DNA from: Meghimatium bilineatum
Taxonomy: Eukaryota; Mollusca; Gastropoda; Stylommatophora; Philomycidae
Length of the DNA stretch: 64,000 bases
Direction: 5' to 3'
NCBI GenBank assembly: GCA_034231615.1
Contig: CM067317.1
Location: forward strand, 18,520,673-18,584,672
Under the pieces are notes generated by a model. That model did not search any database and had not been told where the DNA came from. It worked only from the letters and a program-made list of their open reading frames with translations. Shown here in pieces: positions 54,016 through 64,000 of this stretch; position 1 is the stretch's first letter; each line of letters opens with the position of its first letter. The translations under genes were made by a program, and so were the position numbers.

Positions 54016-55149
54016 ATGTTGATCATGAACTGCGTATACTTGAATTGCTTGAATGATGTTAGTCTAGGTGAGTCATTAATTGTTTTGCTGTGACATCAAT
54101 GTCTCTGTGAGTGTATTTTATAAGACCCATGAATTGTTTTATATGGAATCGTCGAGACAGGCCGTAGATTCGACTTCAGAAAATGGGAAGGGGGGATTTT
54201 ATTTACCTGAAAATAAACTGTACACTTATTTTCCTGATATTTTTGATGAAAAAATTTACGTAAAATCGTTACAAGAAGCGGTAGGGGGGGGGGGGGTTAA
54301 TCAGTCTCTTCGTTAAATGACTAGTACAAAAAGTCATGTTCTGATGTTCTAATTTGGGGAATTCAACTACCACCTACCTCTTCCTCGTTAAAAACGGGCT
54401 TATGTGTAGACGAGGTATCAATCGTGCAATTATCTACATCAAGGACGATACTCAACTTCATATGGCATATGTATTCCACCACCACGATTATGTATTATGT
54501 TAAAACAAGACTGTCGTCTTTTTTGTTTTGATTACCGTAAGCACGTTTATATTTCTAGCACCATGTCAGGCACTGGCAATTCGAATCCACGATATATAAT
54601 TATAATAATAAATAGTCGTAGTGGAGCCATATGGACCTACATTCATATGCTTCTTATGATAGATGATGACTATAACACTAAATGGGTCCATTGCAACTGT
54701 GTATTCATATGAATCTTATTATAGATGACAATTCTTTTTTTTTGCATTTATTTTCAAACTCCCATTGGATTTTCCTTGTAGCAGGCCAACGGCCGTACTA
54801 TATTTCTAACAGGATGTCACCCATAGAACGGGCATGCGCTATAAAACCGTTTTATTTGCGCAATTTGTTTAACATATCCGACTTCGTTAGTGATTTTTTC
54901 GACATGGGTTCTCTCAGCGTCACTATTTCCTTGTATCAGCAGACTTATCGTGTATGCGGGAATAGTGTCCAATCCAGCTTCACTATAACCTTATATTAAC
55001 AAGATTAGGAAAAATCTGGCTAACATGGCGGGCGTAATGGTGTGTTCCTGCCGCGTCAGCTTGGAGAATCTATGTGCTAATATTTATACATCGAGCTAAG
55101 TTTTATGATATTCTATGCATAAATTCAAGGAGGAGTAATATTTAAAGGA
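54016..55149. other. No recognisable gene (1.1 kb)
   Basis: AT-rich. G homopolymer at 54,286-54,296. The 105-residue frame (54,682-54,999) has no motif. Confidence 0.45.
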
Positions 55150-55975
55150 TATTTTGTGTGTAATTTTTCCGAAGACAAAAAGAACAGAAGTTATGAAAAT
55201 TAGCATGTCTGCAACACCAATAGGTATAATAATAGATAACACCAAAGTGAAACAAGCCAAAACGAAAATTAAATATCTAGGCAGCATGTTTTCCGAAAAT
55301 GGAAGACTAGACAGAGAAATAGAAACAAGGTGACAAAAAGCAAACACAGTGACCTACCAACTATCACCATTACTTCTTCACCCAAAGATCAAGATGGAAA
55401 TTAAAAAAAAAAAGATAATATCTACACTTTTTATACCAATACTCTGCTACAAATGTCAAACATGGTCTTAAACAGCTGCGCAGCAGAGAAAAATCGTTAA
55501 ATGTGAAATGAAGTGTCTGAGAAAAGATGCAATGGTTACCAAACTAGATAAAGTAATTGAAGAAATTAGGAAAAGAGTTAGTATACTATCATGTACTGTA
55601 AACAAAAAAATTCAAAGCGAATTAGAGGCTACAGAAATATGGTTTCTGAGAAGAAATAATGAAAATACCATGGACAGAAAAGAAAACTAATGCATATGTT
55701 CTCATTGATGCTGGCGTAAAAAGATCGATCATATCAAACATTATGGGCAGACAGTCAATGTTTCTAGGGCATATGATGAGAAGAACACATCTTGAACACT
55801 TAATAACAAATGGAAAGGTCAAGGGGAAGAGATAGTTGACGACAAAGAGAATAGTTACTAGATGGTCTTGTATTGTGGCACGGTAGAAGCTCACCAACCG
55901 AGTTTATTGACAACACAAGAGACAGAGAGACGTGGAGAAACATGATTACCTACGCCATTCTGCATGGCACTTGAT
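55150..55975 (+). pseudogene. LINE RT C-terminal remnant (family W)
   Basis: Plus strand: TEVMKISMSATPIG, KYLGSMFSENGRLDREIETR (thumb region), a broken ILCYKCQTWS (CETW box), then a stretch with LEATEIWFLRR, NTMDRKEN (decayed PWTxKKTN), and a tail homologous to 2800-3115 at the DNA level, ending ggcacttgattgatt. The stretch 55,500-55,620 (KLDKVIEEIRKRVSILSCTV) does not fit the LINE order and may be a small insertion. Confidence 0.75.
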
Positions 55976-55984
55976 TGATTGATA

Positions 55985-56245
55985 ATATCAGTATTGACCA
56001 TATTGAGAGACAGCAAGTAAAACGGTTCGGTAACCTCATGAGAATTAAGCCAAACCGTAAGGCCAAAGGTAAACCAAGGAAACGGTGGATAGAAAACATC
56101 AAGATAGCCGTGAACAAACATAGACAAATGCAACCACGGCAACACATCTAGCCTTGGGACGACAGCTTAAGCTCCCTTCCCTACGCTTAACGGCAAGTGT
56201 GAATGTCATCAACCATCATTCATCCGGGGAAAGACAATAGATAAT
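55985..56245 (+). pseudogene. LINE 3' end (family P)
   Basis: Plus strand: IERQQVKRFGNLMRIKPNRK, AKGKPRKRWIENIKIAV, then 3' UTR with cgcttaacggcaagtgtgaa and gggaaagacaatagata. The same sequence, inverted, is at 58,458-58,672. It lies directly behind another LINE tail. Confidence 0.7.
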
Positions 56246-56345
56246 AGACAAACATGCTTAGGGATTTCTGTCTGGTTCTGTTCTACAAGATTGCATTTGT
56301 TAGCGCTTCTGTAACTATTAATAAAGTGACGTTCATTTTCAGATG

Positions 56346-56652
56346 CCAAGCTACAGATTCTGCGATACTTGATCTACTCTTGTCAAGTTGCAGATTCTGC
56401 GGTAGTTATCAAGCTGTTGTTATCAAGCTACAGATTCAGCGATAGTTGATCCGTTGTTGTCAAGCTACAGATTCCGCTATAGTTGATCTGTTGTTGTCTA
56501 GCTACATATTCTGCGGTAGTTGATATGTTGTTGTTAAGTTGCAGATTCTGCGATAGTTTATCTGCTGCAGTCAATGTGCAGATTCTGCGATAGTTAATCT
56601 GTTGTTGTCAAGCTACAGATTCTGCGATTGTTTATTTGCTGTGGTCAAGCTA
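56346..56652. repeat. 37-bp minisatellite, ~8 copies
   Basis: Unit caagctacagattctgcgat plus agttgatctgttgttgt, with copies from perfect to strongly diverged. Confidence 0.9.
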
Positions 56653-56815
56653 ATGTTTATGGTCACAAATAAGAAGTATTTCTTTGTAGACTCAAGGGCT
56701 GAGCTTGGCATGGACGTCATAACCAGCATGAAAGTTTCGTAACGTTTAGTTTACATAGATGGAGGGAGCTGCTGCAGTAAGAGCTTGCACAGAATGTAAA
56801 ATTGTATGTTACAAC

Positions 56816-57405
56816 GCTGGATGGCTGTATCTTAATCTCAGCAATAGCTATCATATTAGAAAGCTGTATGGCTGTATCTTAATCTCAGAAATAGCTATCA
56901 TATTAGAAAGCTGTATGGCTGTATCTCAATCTCAGCAATAGCTATCATATTAGAAAGCTGGATGGCTGTATCTTAATCTCAGCAATAGCTATCATATTAG
57001 AAAGATGTATGGTTGTATGTTAGAAAGCTGTATGGCTGTATTTTAATCTCAGCAATAGCTATCATATTAGAAAGCTGTATGGCTGTATGTTAATCTCAGC
57101 AATAGCTATCATATTAGAAAGCTGGATGGCTGTATCTTAATCTCAGCAATAGCTATCATATTAGAAAGCTGTATGGCTGTATGTTAGAAAGCTGTATGGC
57201 TGTATCTTAATCTCAGCAATAGCTATCATATTAGAAAGCTGTATGGCTGTATCTTAATCTCAGCAATAGCTATCATATTAGAAAGCTGTATGGCTGTATG
57301 TTAATCTCAGCTATAGCTATCATATTAGAAAGCTGTATGGCTGTATGTTAATCTCAGCAATAGCTATCATATTACAAAGCTGTATGGCTGTATCTTAATA
57401 TTAGA
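56816..57405. repeat. 47-bp minisatellite, ~12 copies with length variants
   Basis: Unit gctgtatggctgtatcttaa plus tctcagcaatagctatcata and ttagaaa. Some copies are cut to a short tgttagaaagctgtatgg form, which breaks the 47-bp rhythm at 57,005-57,035 and 57,180-57,200. Diverged outlying units occur at 58,330-58,457 and 59,405-59,520, so the array once extended further right. Confidence 0.92.
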
Positions 57406-57489
57406 AATAGATGAATCATAGATGAATCATAGAAATAGATGAATCAAGTGCTTGTTCATTACAAGCGATGATGACAATTTGTTACATCC

Positions 57490-58245
57490 ACTTTTGAAAT
57501 TCAGTTAGATATATATCCTTGATTGTTAGTTCGTAGATTATGGCTAATAATCCATATTCGAGCCACAAATGTCCTTGGACATTTCGTCACGGAATGTACA
57601 CTGTGGATGATATTTAGTCTATCCGTAATTTCTAGCTACTCTCCGCTGTTACGCAGCAGCACTTCTCGCCTTTTCTCGGGTTTCTTCCTTGGTTTTGACT
57701 GTAGAGCGCTATTGCAGTTCTATTTTTTGCATGTTCTTCCCGTGTCTCAGTCTATTTCAAAGGCTTTCAGTTAGGCTTTAACGGGTCATTGTAGATCTTT
57801 TTTTTGGCCACAGTGAGAGTGTTTACCAATCTGCAACTAACCGTAAAGTAGTTTCTTTGGCAGGCGAATATCTGGCACACTTACCCTATCACCTATCATC
57901 GAATCTGTATCTGCATTAGAATTGTGTCAATATTAGGGATTCCATATCTCTCAAAGTGTCACTCAGAATTTTTGTCTTGCCATCTGATGTTCATAACTTT
58001 TCTGAGACAAGTGTGTAAACGTGATTGTGTTTCCTCACATTCCTCGCCTATACACAGTCCATGTTTCACTTGCGTATAAGAACTGCACTAGAAGAACCAC
58101 TGCTCTGTAAACCGTCAGCTTAACTACAGACTAATGCCATTTCTATGGCACACATTTGTGTAAATCTGCCAAAAGTGCTACTTGCATTGACGATTCTTGT
58201 GTATACTTTATCATCAACTTTTCACTTTGTGAAAGTGTGTTACCT
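57490..58245 (-). pseudogene. Zinc-finger LINE 3' remnant (family Z)
   Basis: Minus strand from about 58,240: YTRIVNASSTFGRFTQMC (compare RIAxASxAFGRL), a scrambled stretch, then KEETREKARSAA and finally VTKCPRTFVARIWIISHN, a decayed C2H2 finger near 57,560. Same family as 33,770-35,150 and 43,433-43,930. Many frame breaks. Confidence 0.65.
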
Positions 58246-58329
58246 AGGTAGATTAATTAATCTATTCACAACTTTCATTAATACGCCAGTTACTTTTATT
58301 CAGCACACATATATCATAAAGCTATATGT

Positions 58330-58457
58330 AATAGCTAGTATATTACAGCGCTAGATGGTGTATGCATCTTTTCAACAATAGCTATCATACTACAACTCTG
58401 AGTGATTTATGTATCTTAATCTCAGTAGTAGATTTCATATTACAACGCTTGATGTCA
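58330..58457. repeat. Outlying diverged units of the 47-bp array
   Basis: About three units recognisable by aatagctatcatactacaac and gtatcttaatctcag. They directly border the left LINE insertion. Confidence 0.7.
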
Positions 58458-58672
58458 ATGTCTATTGGCTATTGTCTTTCCCAAGGTGAATGATTGTTGA
58501 TCGCATTCACACTTGCCGTTAAGCGGAGGGGTGGGAGCTTAATCTGTCGTTCCAAGGCCAGATTTGTCACCGTGGTTGCATTTAGTCCATGTTTGTACAA
58601 GGCTATCTTGATGTTTTCTATCCACCGTTTTCTTGATCTACCTTTGGCTTTACGCCCGGATATTTTTGTATT
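58458..58672 (-). pseudogene. LINE 3' end (family P), inverted relative to 55,985
   Basis: Minus strand: KAKGRSRKRWIENIKIAL, HGLNATT, then 3' UTR. It matches the reverse complement of about 56,050-56,245. It is inserted in the 47-bp array directly beside a second LINE fragment. Confidence 0.75.
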
Positions 58673-58674
58673 AT

Positions 58675-59418
58675 ATGCTAGATGTCATCATCATCATCAT
58701 TAAGTGCCCTCTCTGCAACGAAGGTTACCTGTAACGGATCTCCGACATCCCCTGTCTCTTGTTGTGGTGGTACACTCTGCTAGACTGTAACCTGTCCATC
58801 GTGTTATGTTACTCTCCCATTTGTATCTCTTCCTACCTCTTGCTCGCCTCCCTTTGACTTTTACCTCAAGTAAGGTCTTCAATAAGGTGTCATGTCTTTT
58901 AATGTGTCCAAAATATTTGTTTTGCCTGATCTTTATTTCTCTTAGTAGTTCTTTCTTCATATTAAGTGTATTTAGCACCTCTTTATTTGTTTTCTTCTCT
59001 TTCCATGATGTTCTCCCTATTCTTCTATATACCCACATCTCAAATGCATCAATTCTGTCTTCTAATTGTTTATTTAGTGTCCATGTTTCTGAGCTATACA
59101 TTAATATAGAGTAGATATAGCATTTTATAATTCACATTTTTAACTTGTTTGTAATTTGTTTAGATGTTAATATTTTCTTCATGCCATTGAAGTACGTTAA
59201 GCCATTCCTATTATCCTTTTAACTTCTGTTTTACATCTGCCATCATTTGTAACTATGTGTCCAAGATATTGATAATGCTTTACTTGTTGTAGTTTCTCTC
59301 CATGTATGCTTATGTTCTGCTCTTGTTCTTCTGTGTCTTTGCTGATTATCATGGTTGTTTTTTTATATTTATTTCCAGCCCATATTCATTACTATGAATA
59401 ACTCATGCTAGATGTCAT
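58675..59418 (-). mobile_element. 5'-truncated LINE insertion (family K) with 14-bp duplication
   Basis: The insert (58,689-59,404) is flanked on both sides by atgctagatgtcat (58,675-58,688 and 59,405-59,418). On the minus strand, from 5' to 3': NEYGLEINIKKTTMIIS, YQYLGHIVTNDGRCKTEV, then an intact stretch of 133 residues (59,101-58,700) with SSETWTLNKQ, YRRIGRTSWKEKKTNKEVLN, KYFGHIKRHDTLLKTLLEVK, RARGRKRYKWESNITRWTGY and SLAECTTTTRDRG. The 3' end is a short CAT-triplet run on the plus strand. This is the best preserved family K copy and the reference for the others. The reverse transcriptase core is absent, and one or more stops lie before 59,101. Confidence 0.9.
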
Positions 59419-59520
59419 ATGTATCTTATTCTCATCAATATTTGTCATATTACAACCCCTGGGAGGTTTACGTATCTTAATCTCAGAAATAGCTATCATA
59501 TTAAAACTTTATATTGTTGA
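59419..59520. repeat. Outlying diverged units of the 47-bp array
   Basis: Two units (tatcttattctcatcaata and tatcttaatctcagaaatag) directly right of the LINE target duplication. This shows that the LINE is inside the array. Confidence 0.75.
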
Positions 59521-59918
59521 ATTTATGAAGTACAAAAAAATTATTCATCTTAAATTGATAATTATATTTGCCTTTAGCACAAGCAGATGTTGACACATGT
59601 AGACATCGCAAACCTGATGTCATCCAATATCTCCGTATAGTTAATCATATTCCTGTTTTAATTATACACTAAGATGGTTTATAACATCAATATGTTACAT
59701 TTAAGTTCGTCTGGGTCATACTTCCTAATTTACAGCCTGACAAACAAGTGTTTGTTTTAGCACTCTAAGACTCTAATGGAAATATAATACATAACAACCA
59801 TAAAAAGTCTTCAATGACTAATATGTATACACATTATTTTCAGAACTATAATAATTAGTATGGATTTCTAAATTTCTGTAAACAAATTGTTCCCGGAACT
59901 AAAGAATGCTGTGAAATA
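59521..59918. other. No recognisable gene
   Basis: AT-rich spacer between arrays. Confidence 0.5.
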
Positions 59919-60862
59919 TGTGGATGGCCTGAGATGACGCATTAAACATAAACGCCTTGATCTAACTGTCTGTGGATGGCCTTATGTGACGCGTTAGACA
60001 TAACCCCTTGATCTAGCTGTCTGTGGATGGCCTGAGGTGACGCATTAAACATAAACGCCTTGATCTAACTGTCTGTGGATGGCCTGAGGTGACGCATTAA
60101 ACATAAACGCCTTGATCTAACTGTCTGTGGATGGCCTGAGGTGACGCATTAAACATAAACGCCTTGATCTAACTGTCTGTGGATGGCCTGAGGTGACGCA
60201 TTAAACATAAACGCCTTGATCTAACTGTCTGTGGATGGCCTGAGGTGACGCATTAAACATAAACGCCTTGATCTAACTGTCTGTGGATGGCCTGAGATGA
60301 CGCATTAAACATAAACGCCTTGATCTAACTGTCTGTGGATGGCCTGAGATGACGCATTAAACATAAACGCCTTGATCTAACTGTCTGTGGATGGCCTGAG
60401 GTGACGCATTAAACATAAACGCCTTGATCTAACTGTCTGTGGATGGCCTGAGGTGACGCATTAAACATAAACGCCTTGATCTAACTGTCTGTGGATGGCC
60501 TGAGATGACGCATTAAACATAAACGCCTTGATCTAACTGTCTGTGGATGGCCTGAGATGACGCATTAAACATAAACGCCTTGATCTAACTGTCTGTGGAT
60601 GGCCTGAGGTGACGCATTAGACATAAACGCCTTGATCTAACTGTCTGTGGATGGCCTGAGATGACGCATTAAACATAAACGCCTTGATCTAACTGTCTGT
60701 GGATGGCCTGAGATGACGCATTAAACATAAACGCCTTGATCTAACTGTCTGTGGATGGCCTAAGGTGACGCATTAAACATAAACGCCTTGATCTAGCTCT
60801 CTGTAGATGACCTGAGGTTACGCATTAGACATAAACGCCTTGATCTAGCTGACTGTGGATGG
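59919..60862. repeat. 52-bp satellite, ~18 near-identical copies
   Basis: Unit tgtggatggcctgaggtgac plus gcattaaacataaacgcctt and gatctaactgtc. The central 15 copies differ essentially only at gaggtg/gagatg. Divergence increases in the last two copies. It is the most homogeneous array in the window, implying recent expansion or ongoing exchange. Confidence 0.97.
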
Positions 60863-61208
60863 TTTTTAGTGTGGCGCTAATCTATCTGACTAGTTATGTT
60901 TTCTTCTGTTTATTCTTTCTTTCCGTCTTTTCAATCTTCTTTCTTAGTAAGTTTTTACTTTCTATTACTTTTTCGTTGACTACATCGTCTCTGTCTATAT
61001 TTCTCTATTTTCTTTCGTGTTGAACCTGGACTTCCGAACCTTAACCCGGAACCAGGAGCAAAGAATAGAGATTCTGTGTTCTTTCCAGACATGTGTTGGA
61101 TGCGACTAAGGAATGTTGGGGGATGTGCTGAAGATCTCTCACCAGTGAAAAATCATAATTGTCACATCTTGTCTCAGTTTTTTTGTGTTCTCTTTTATCA
61201 AATATACC
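60863..61208. other. No recognisable gene
   Basis: T-rich start, then a GC-richer part (cttccgaaccttaacccgga, 61,032-61,051). The latter may be the outer portion of repeat A. Confidence 0.4.
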
Positions 61209-61552
61209 ACTTAAGGAACCAGGCTCACGGATGAGAAACGGTTCAGTACCAAATGGGCACAGGCACAGCACGTCCAATTACACGAGGCTAGTTCATAGAC
61301 TGTGGAACACCTCGTGCGAGTCAGACGAGAGCAAAAATCGTATAGGCGAAGAGTCGCCAATACGCGTGCCCAGAGACAGATATAGAGGCTGTCACAGGCT
61401 AATGGTAGCCCACCCGAATTGTCAAGGCATGCCGAAATCGGATGAGCTAGGCCTACAAGGCTCATAACGGTGGCACAACGTAATCACGCTCCCGGCGGAA
61501 ATCGCACGGATATCCGTGATGGTTACAATGGAGCGAACGCAAACCAAACAAA
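61209..61552 (-). repeat. Dispersed repeat A, copy 2 (inverted)
   Basis: Reverse complement of 8320-8661, with the palindrome cacggatatccgtg at 61,505-61,518. Good conservation over 340 bp, including stretches such as aattgtcaaggcatgccgaa. The 102-residue plus frame and 84-residue minus frame across it have no motif. Confidence 0.85.
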
Positions 61553-61626
61553 CATCAAATATACCCAATGGTGGGGGGGGGGGGAGAAGAGATGTAACTC
61601 ATCGGGCATTACGCTGTGTTCTTTTG

Positions 61627-61727
61627 TGACAGATTTCTAGGTGGCGGGTAACGATGTATGTGCCTTTACTGTTGACAGATTTCTAGGTGGCGGGTAACGA
61701 TGTATGTGCCTTTACTGTTGACAGATT
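61627..61727. repeat. 46-bp perfect direct duplication
   Basis: Two identical neighbouring copies containing gacagatttctaggtggcgg and gtatgtgcctttactgtt. Confidence 0.9.
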
Positions 61728-62214
61728 AACAAGTCTGACACAGTAATGATACGTGGCCCAGATGTTTGCGATATGCATCTGATAGAATGTTGTAATACTG
61801 GGATACTGGTGCACTTAAACGACTCCCTTCGGGAACTAAACATGAAGCCATAAACCCTCCTTATACATTTATGTCTTTGAGACATCATATGAATCTGGTT
61901 GTCGCCTCAGTTGCACAACTGAGAACATATGCTTTTGTTAGAAATGTTATGGGCTGTCAGGAGCTACCTGCTCACAGGTAAAGGTATTATCTCATCATCA
62001 TCATTATCACCCTGCTTTACTCCCTACATTTATTTAGCTCCGTTACTATCACTTTCATGCTACAATATATTATTCACTCTGTTGCTAAAAATGTTTTTCT
62101 TGACTAATTCTGCATGTACATCCTCCTCTATCAACTCACTGTTTCTATTATATGTTTCTTTGTTTACTTCTCAATGGTATTGACATCTTCTGTTTCTGTC
62201 TGTCCATCTATATA
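61728..62214. other. No recognisable gene
   Basis: The 84-residue hydrophobic frame (61,929-62,183) arises from T/C-rich DNA and has no motif. Confidence 0.45.
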
Positions 62215-62690
62215 ATTGCTAAACCCTTTGTTGCCTTTCAGTGTCAGGGGTAGAAGAGTTTTCTGGAGACGGCCCACTTGTGTGCTGAGTATATTGTGGA
62301 ATTTGTAGCCTCTTTTATTTCAGTGGTCAATCGTTTTCATGTTCGGCCTCTAGGTCTCTCTTCACTGTATCAATTAGCATAGCTTACTGTGTTATTCTGT
62401 CTGATGGTTGTCTGCTGATGTGTGCAAACCATTTGATCTGTTGTCTCTTAATACACTCCAAGACTGGAGCGGTACCGGCTCTTTGTCTAATGTCCTCATT
62501 TCTCATTTTGTCTCTTAGCGATATTCCTAGGATTCTGCGTAAGCAAGCCATTTCAGCTGTCACAAGTTTACGTTTGTCTTATACTGTGGTTGTCCATGTT
62601 TTACATGACAGCACAGCGTTGGCATAATAATCCTTTTGAAAAGTGTTATTTTTGATGTTTATGCCTACATTTTTATTTCTGAAGATTGGT
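62215..62690 (-). pseudogene. LINE RT C-terminal remnant
   Basis: Minus strand: YYANAVLSCKTWTTTV (CETW box), DKRKLVTAEMACLRRILGIS, LRDKMRNEDIRQRAGTAPVL, ECIKRQQIKWFAHISRQPSD, then frame loss. The central phrases are open for about 90 codons, so this copy is moderately old. The reverse transcriptase core and endonuclease are absent. Confidence 0.8.
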
Positions 62691-63655
62691 GCCATGTGCC
62701 CTAGTGCTTTGTATGCTTTACAACATTGTGTATTTCATTTATCTATTTATTTGTATTGTTGTTCTCTGTCTTTGTATACATTGTGTCTGTCTTACATCGC
62801 TATCACAGCTATCTGACGGCAGTCTGTTAGCTTGTGAAAACAATTTATCTGTTGTCTTCTGATGCAATGCAGGACTTACATAAGTTGAAATCAATGAAAA
62901 GTCTGATCAACAGAAGAAAATCAACCCGAATTGACATTTGTAATTAACTAAATTCGTTGAAGTAAGATAATAAATGGGCTGATATGAATTTTGAACGTTT
63001 CTATGACAAATATTATCTATGTACAAGAACGGTTCCATAATGTGTATGCTCATTACTGTATTACACTTGTGAGCAACCAGGATATGCCAGCATGTAAAAA
63101 TAGGGGAAAAACAAGATTTCCGGATTCATACTAATCTAAGAAAATAACTGAACATTATGAATGCACGCAATCACAATTGTTTGAGAACACGTGATATTGA
63201 TTCACGAGTCTATCTGGAATACGAGCTTTTATCGATTGGGACATCAAGCGTGTGCTTATTGTCTAACATTGCCAATCGACACTTAAGCCTGTGATCTCTG
63301 CAGGGAGAACATATTTCACAATCGAGGACTTACTAAACCATTCAGCTTTCCCAGTAATAAATATATCCGGTTCACCAATAAATTGGAGCACTGATACAAG
63401 CTGGACATGTATCTAGTTTCCGTAATGATTTCAGAATATGTTGTGTGAGAGTTATCAATGTTGCGTTATTGTTATTTATCTATAAAACAAACAATATTTA
63501 ACGAATCTGTTTCACTTGTGAAAAGCAACGAATTCGATTTAAAGCATATTTTTCTATAATGGCTGAGAGTTTCTAGTGTACAATAACTTTAGATCAGAGT
63601 CTGCAGCCGCCAGATGTCTAAGAGCAAAGAACAGATATGCAGATCTTTGAGATTA
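62691..63655. other. No recognisable gene (1 kb)
   Basis: AT-rich. The first 200 bp may continue the LINE on its 5' side, without a phrase I can name. Confidence 0.45.
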
Positions 63656-63862
63656 GAAAGATCAGGCAACAGATATCTTTATTGATGTAGGATCTGTTCT
63701 ACATGCTCTAAGCAAGTTAAACTCATTCATGAAATTAGAATCATTTTGAAGTCTTGGAAAAGAAAACAATCCTAGAATGGATATCAGCCCATTGTTGTAT
63801 CTGTGAGTGAAAATGTAGATGAATTAGTAAAGGCAATGGGATTCTATGCTAAACATTCTCCA
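63656..63862 (+). pseudogene. Decayed LINE RNase H fragment
   Basis: Plus strand: DVGSVLHALSKLNSFMKL (third RNase H box, usually D-x-x-SVLxAL), then in other frames EWISAHCCIC and ENVDELVKAMG (compare WIPxHCGIxGNExAD-x-LAKxG). Two frame changes within 200 bp. A relative of the Ingi-like element is possible. Confidence 0.5.
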
Positions 63863-64000
63863 GAGAAATATAAAAATGTACCGGTTAAAAACAATACATC
63901 AAAATGACCCCTAGAAGGTTGCGCGCCAAAGCATTCGCAAACCAAACACATCATTACCTACCATAACACTCAGACTTATAACAGGAGGCCGTAGATAACA

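Overview
The window looks like intergenic or deep intronic DNA from an animal with a large, AT-rich, repeat-choked genome. I found no convincing host protein-coding gene, rRNA, functional tRNA gene, operon or CRISPR locus. The single long intact reading frame is the polyprotein of a non-LTR retrotransposon (LINE). Much of the remaining sequence is dead fragments of LINEs from at least seven families, one DNA transposon, tRNA-like SINEs, unclassified dispersed repeats and more than twenty tandem arrays. The LINE proteins resemble types I remember as common in molluscs and other lophotrochozoans, so a mollusc, perhaps a gastropod, is my best guess. That is an inference from remembered similarity, not a search result.

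Layout. 0-9.7 kb: 43-bp and 26-bp minisatellites, LINE 3' ends at 1.3, 2.8 and 3.4 kb, a LINE on the minus strand at 7.5-8.3 kb, and a GC-richer dispersed repeat at 8.3-9.1 kb whose inverted twin lies at 61.2-61.6 kb. 9.7-22.9 kb: a SINE beside a decayed RNase H-type LINE, a GAT-rich microsatellite, a 22-bp array, a long decayed LINE (14.7-16.8 kb), a nested LINE pair (17.4-17.9 kb) and two dispersed repeats. 22.98-28.2 kb: a 32-bp minisatellite split by an apparently full-length Ingi-like LINE (23,647-27,699, minus strand) with an intact 1283-residue endonuclease/reverse transcriptase/RNase H protein. Its first 74 nt can be folded like an HDV-type self-cleaving ribozyme. 28.4-38.9 kb: LINE remnants, including one carrying an inverted duplication, a truncated second copy of the Ingi-like element, a foldback hairpin and a zinc-finger LINE. 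38.4-48.8 kb: an RNase H remnant followed by large coding-phase arrays (36 bp, 39 bp, 39 bp) and further degenerate arrays. 49-56.2 kb: an RNase H pseudogene with a TAA tail, LINE remnants and an internally deleted mariner with perfect 31-bp terminal repeats and TA duplications. 56.3-64 kb: 37-bp and 47-bp arrays invaded by two LINE fragments (one with a 14-bp target duplication), a homogeneous 52-bp satellite, the inverted dispersed repeat, and LINE remnants to the end.

How the parts relate. Only the Ingi-like element looks able to encode its own mobility. The other LINE fragments share its general biology (target-primed insertion, 5' truncation, short simple-sequence tails) but carry stops and frameshifts. 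Tandem arrays and LINEs are intertwined: LINEs have landed inside arrays, LINE tails resemble local microsatellites, and one array contains a piece of LINE coding sequence. Long overlapping open frames over the arrays are side effects of repeat periods divisible by three or of low complexity.
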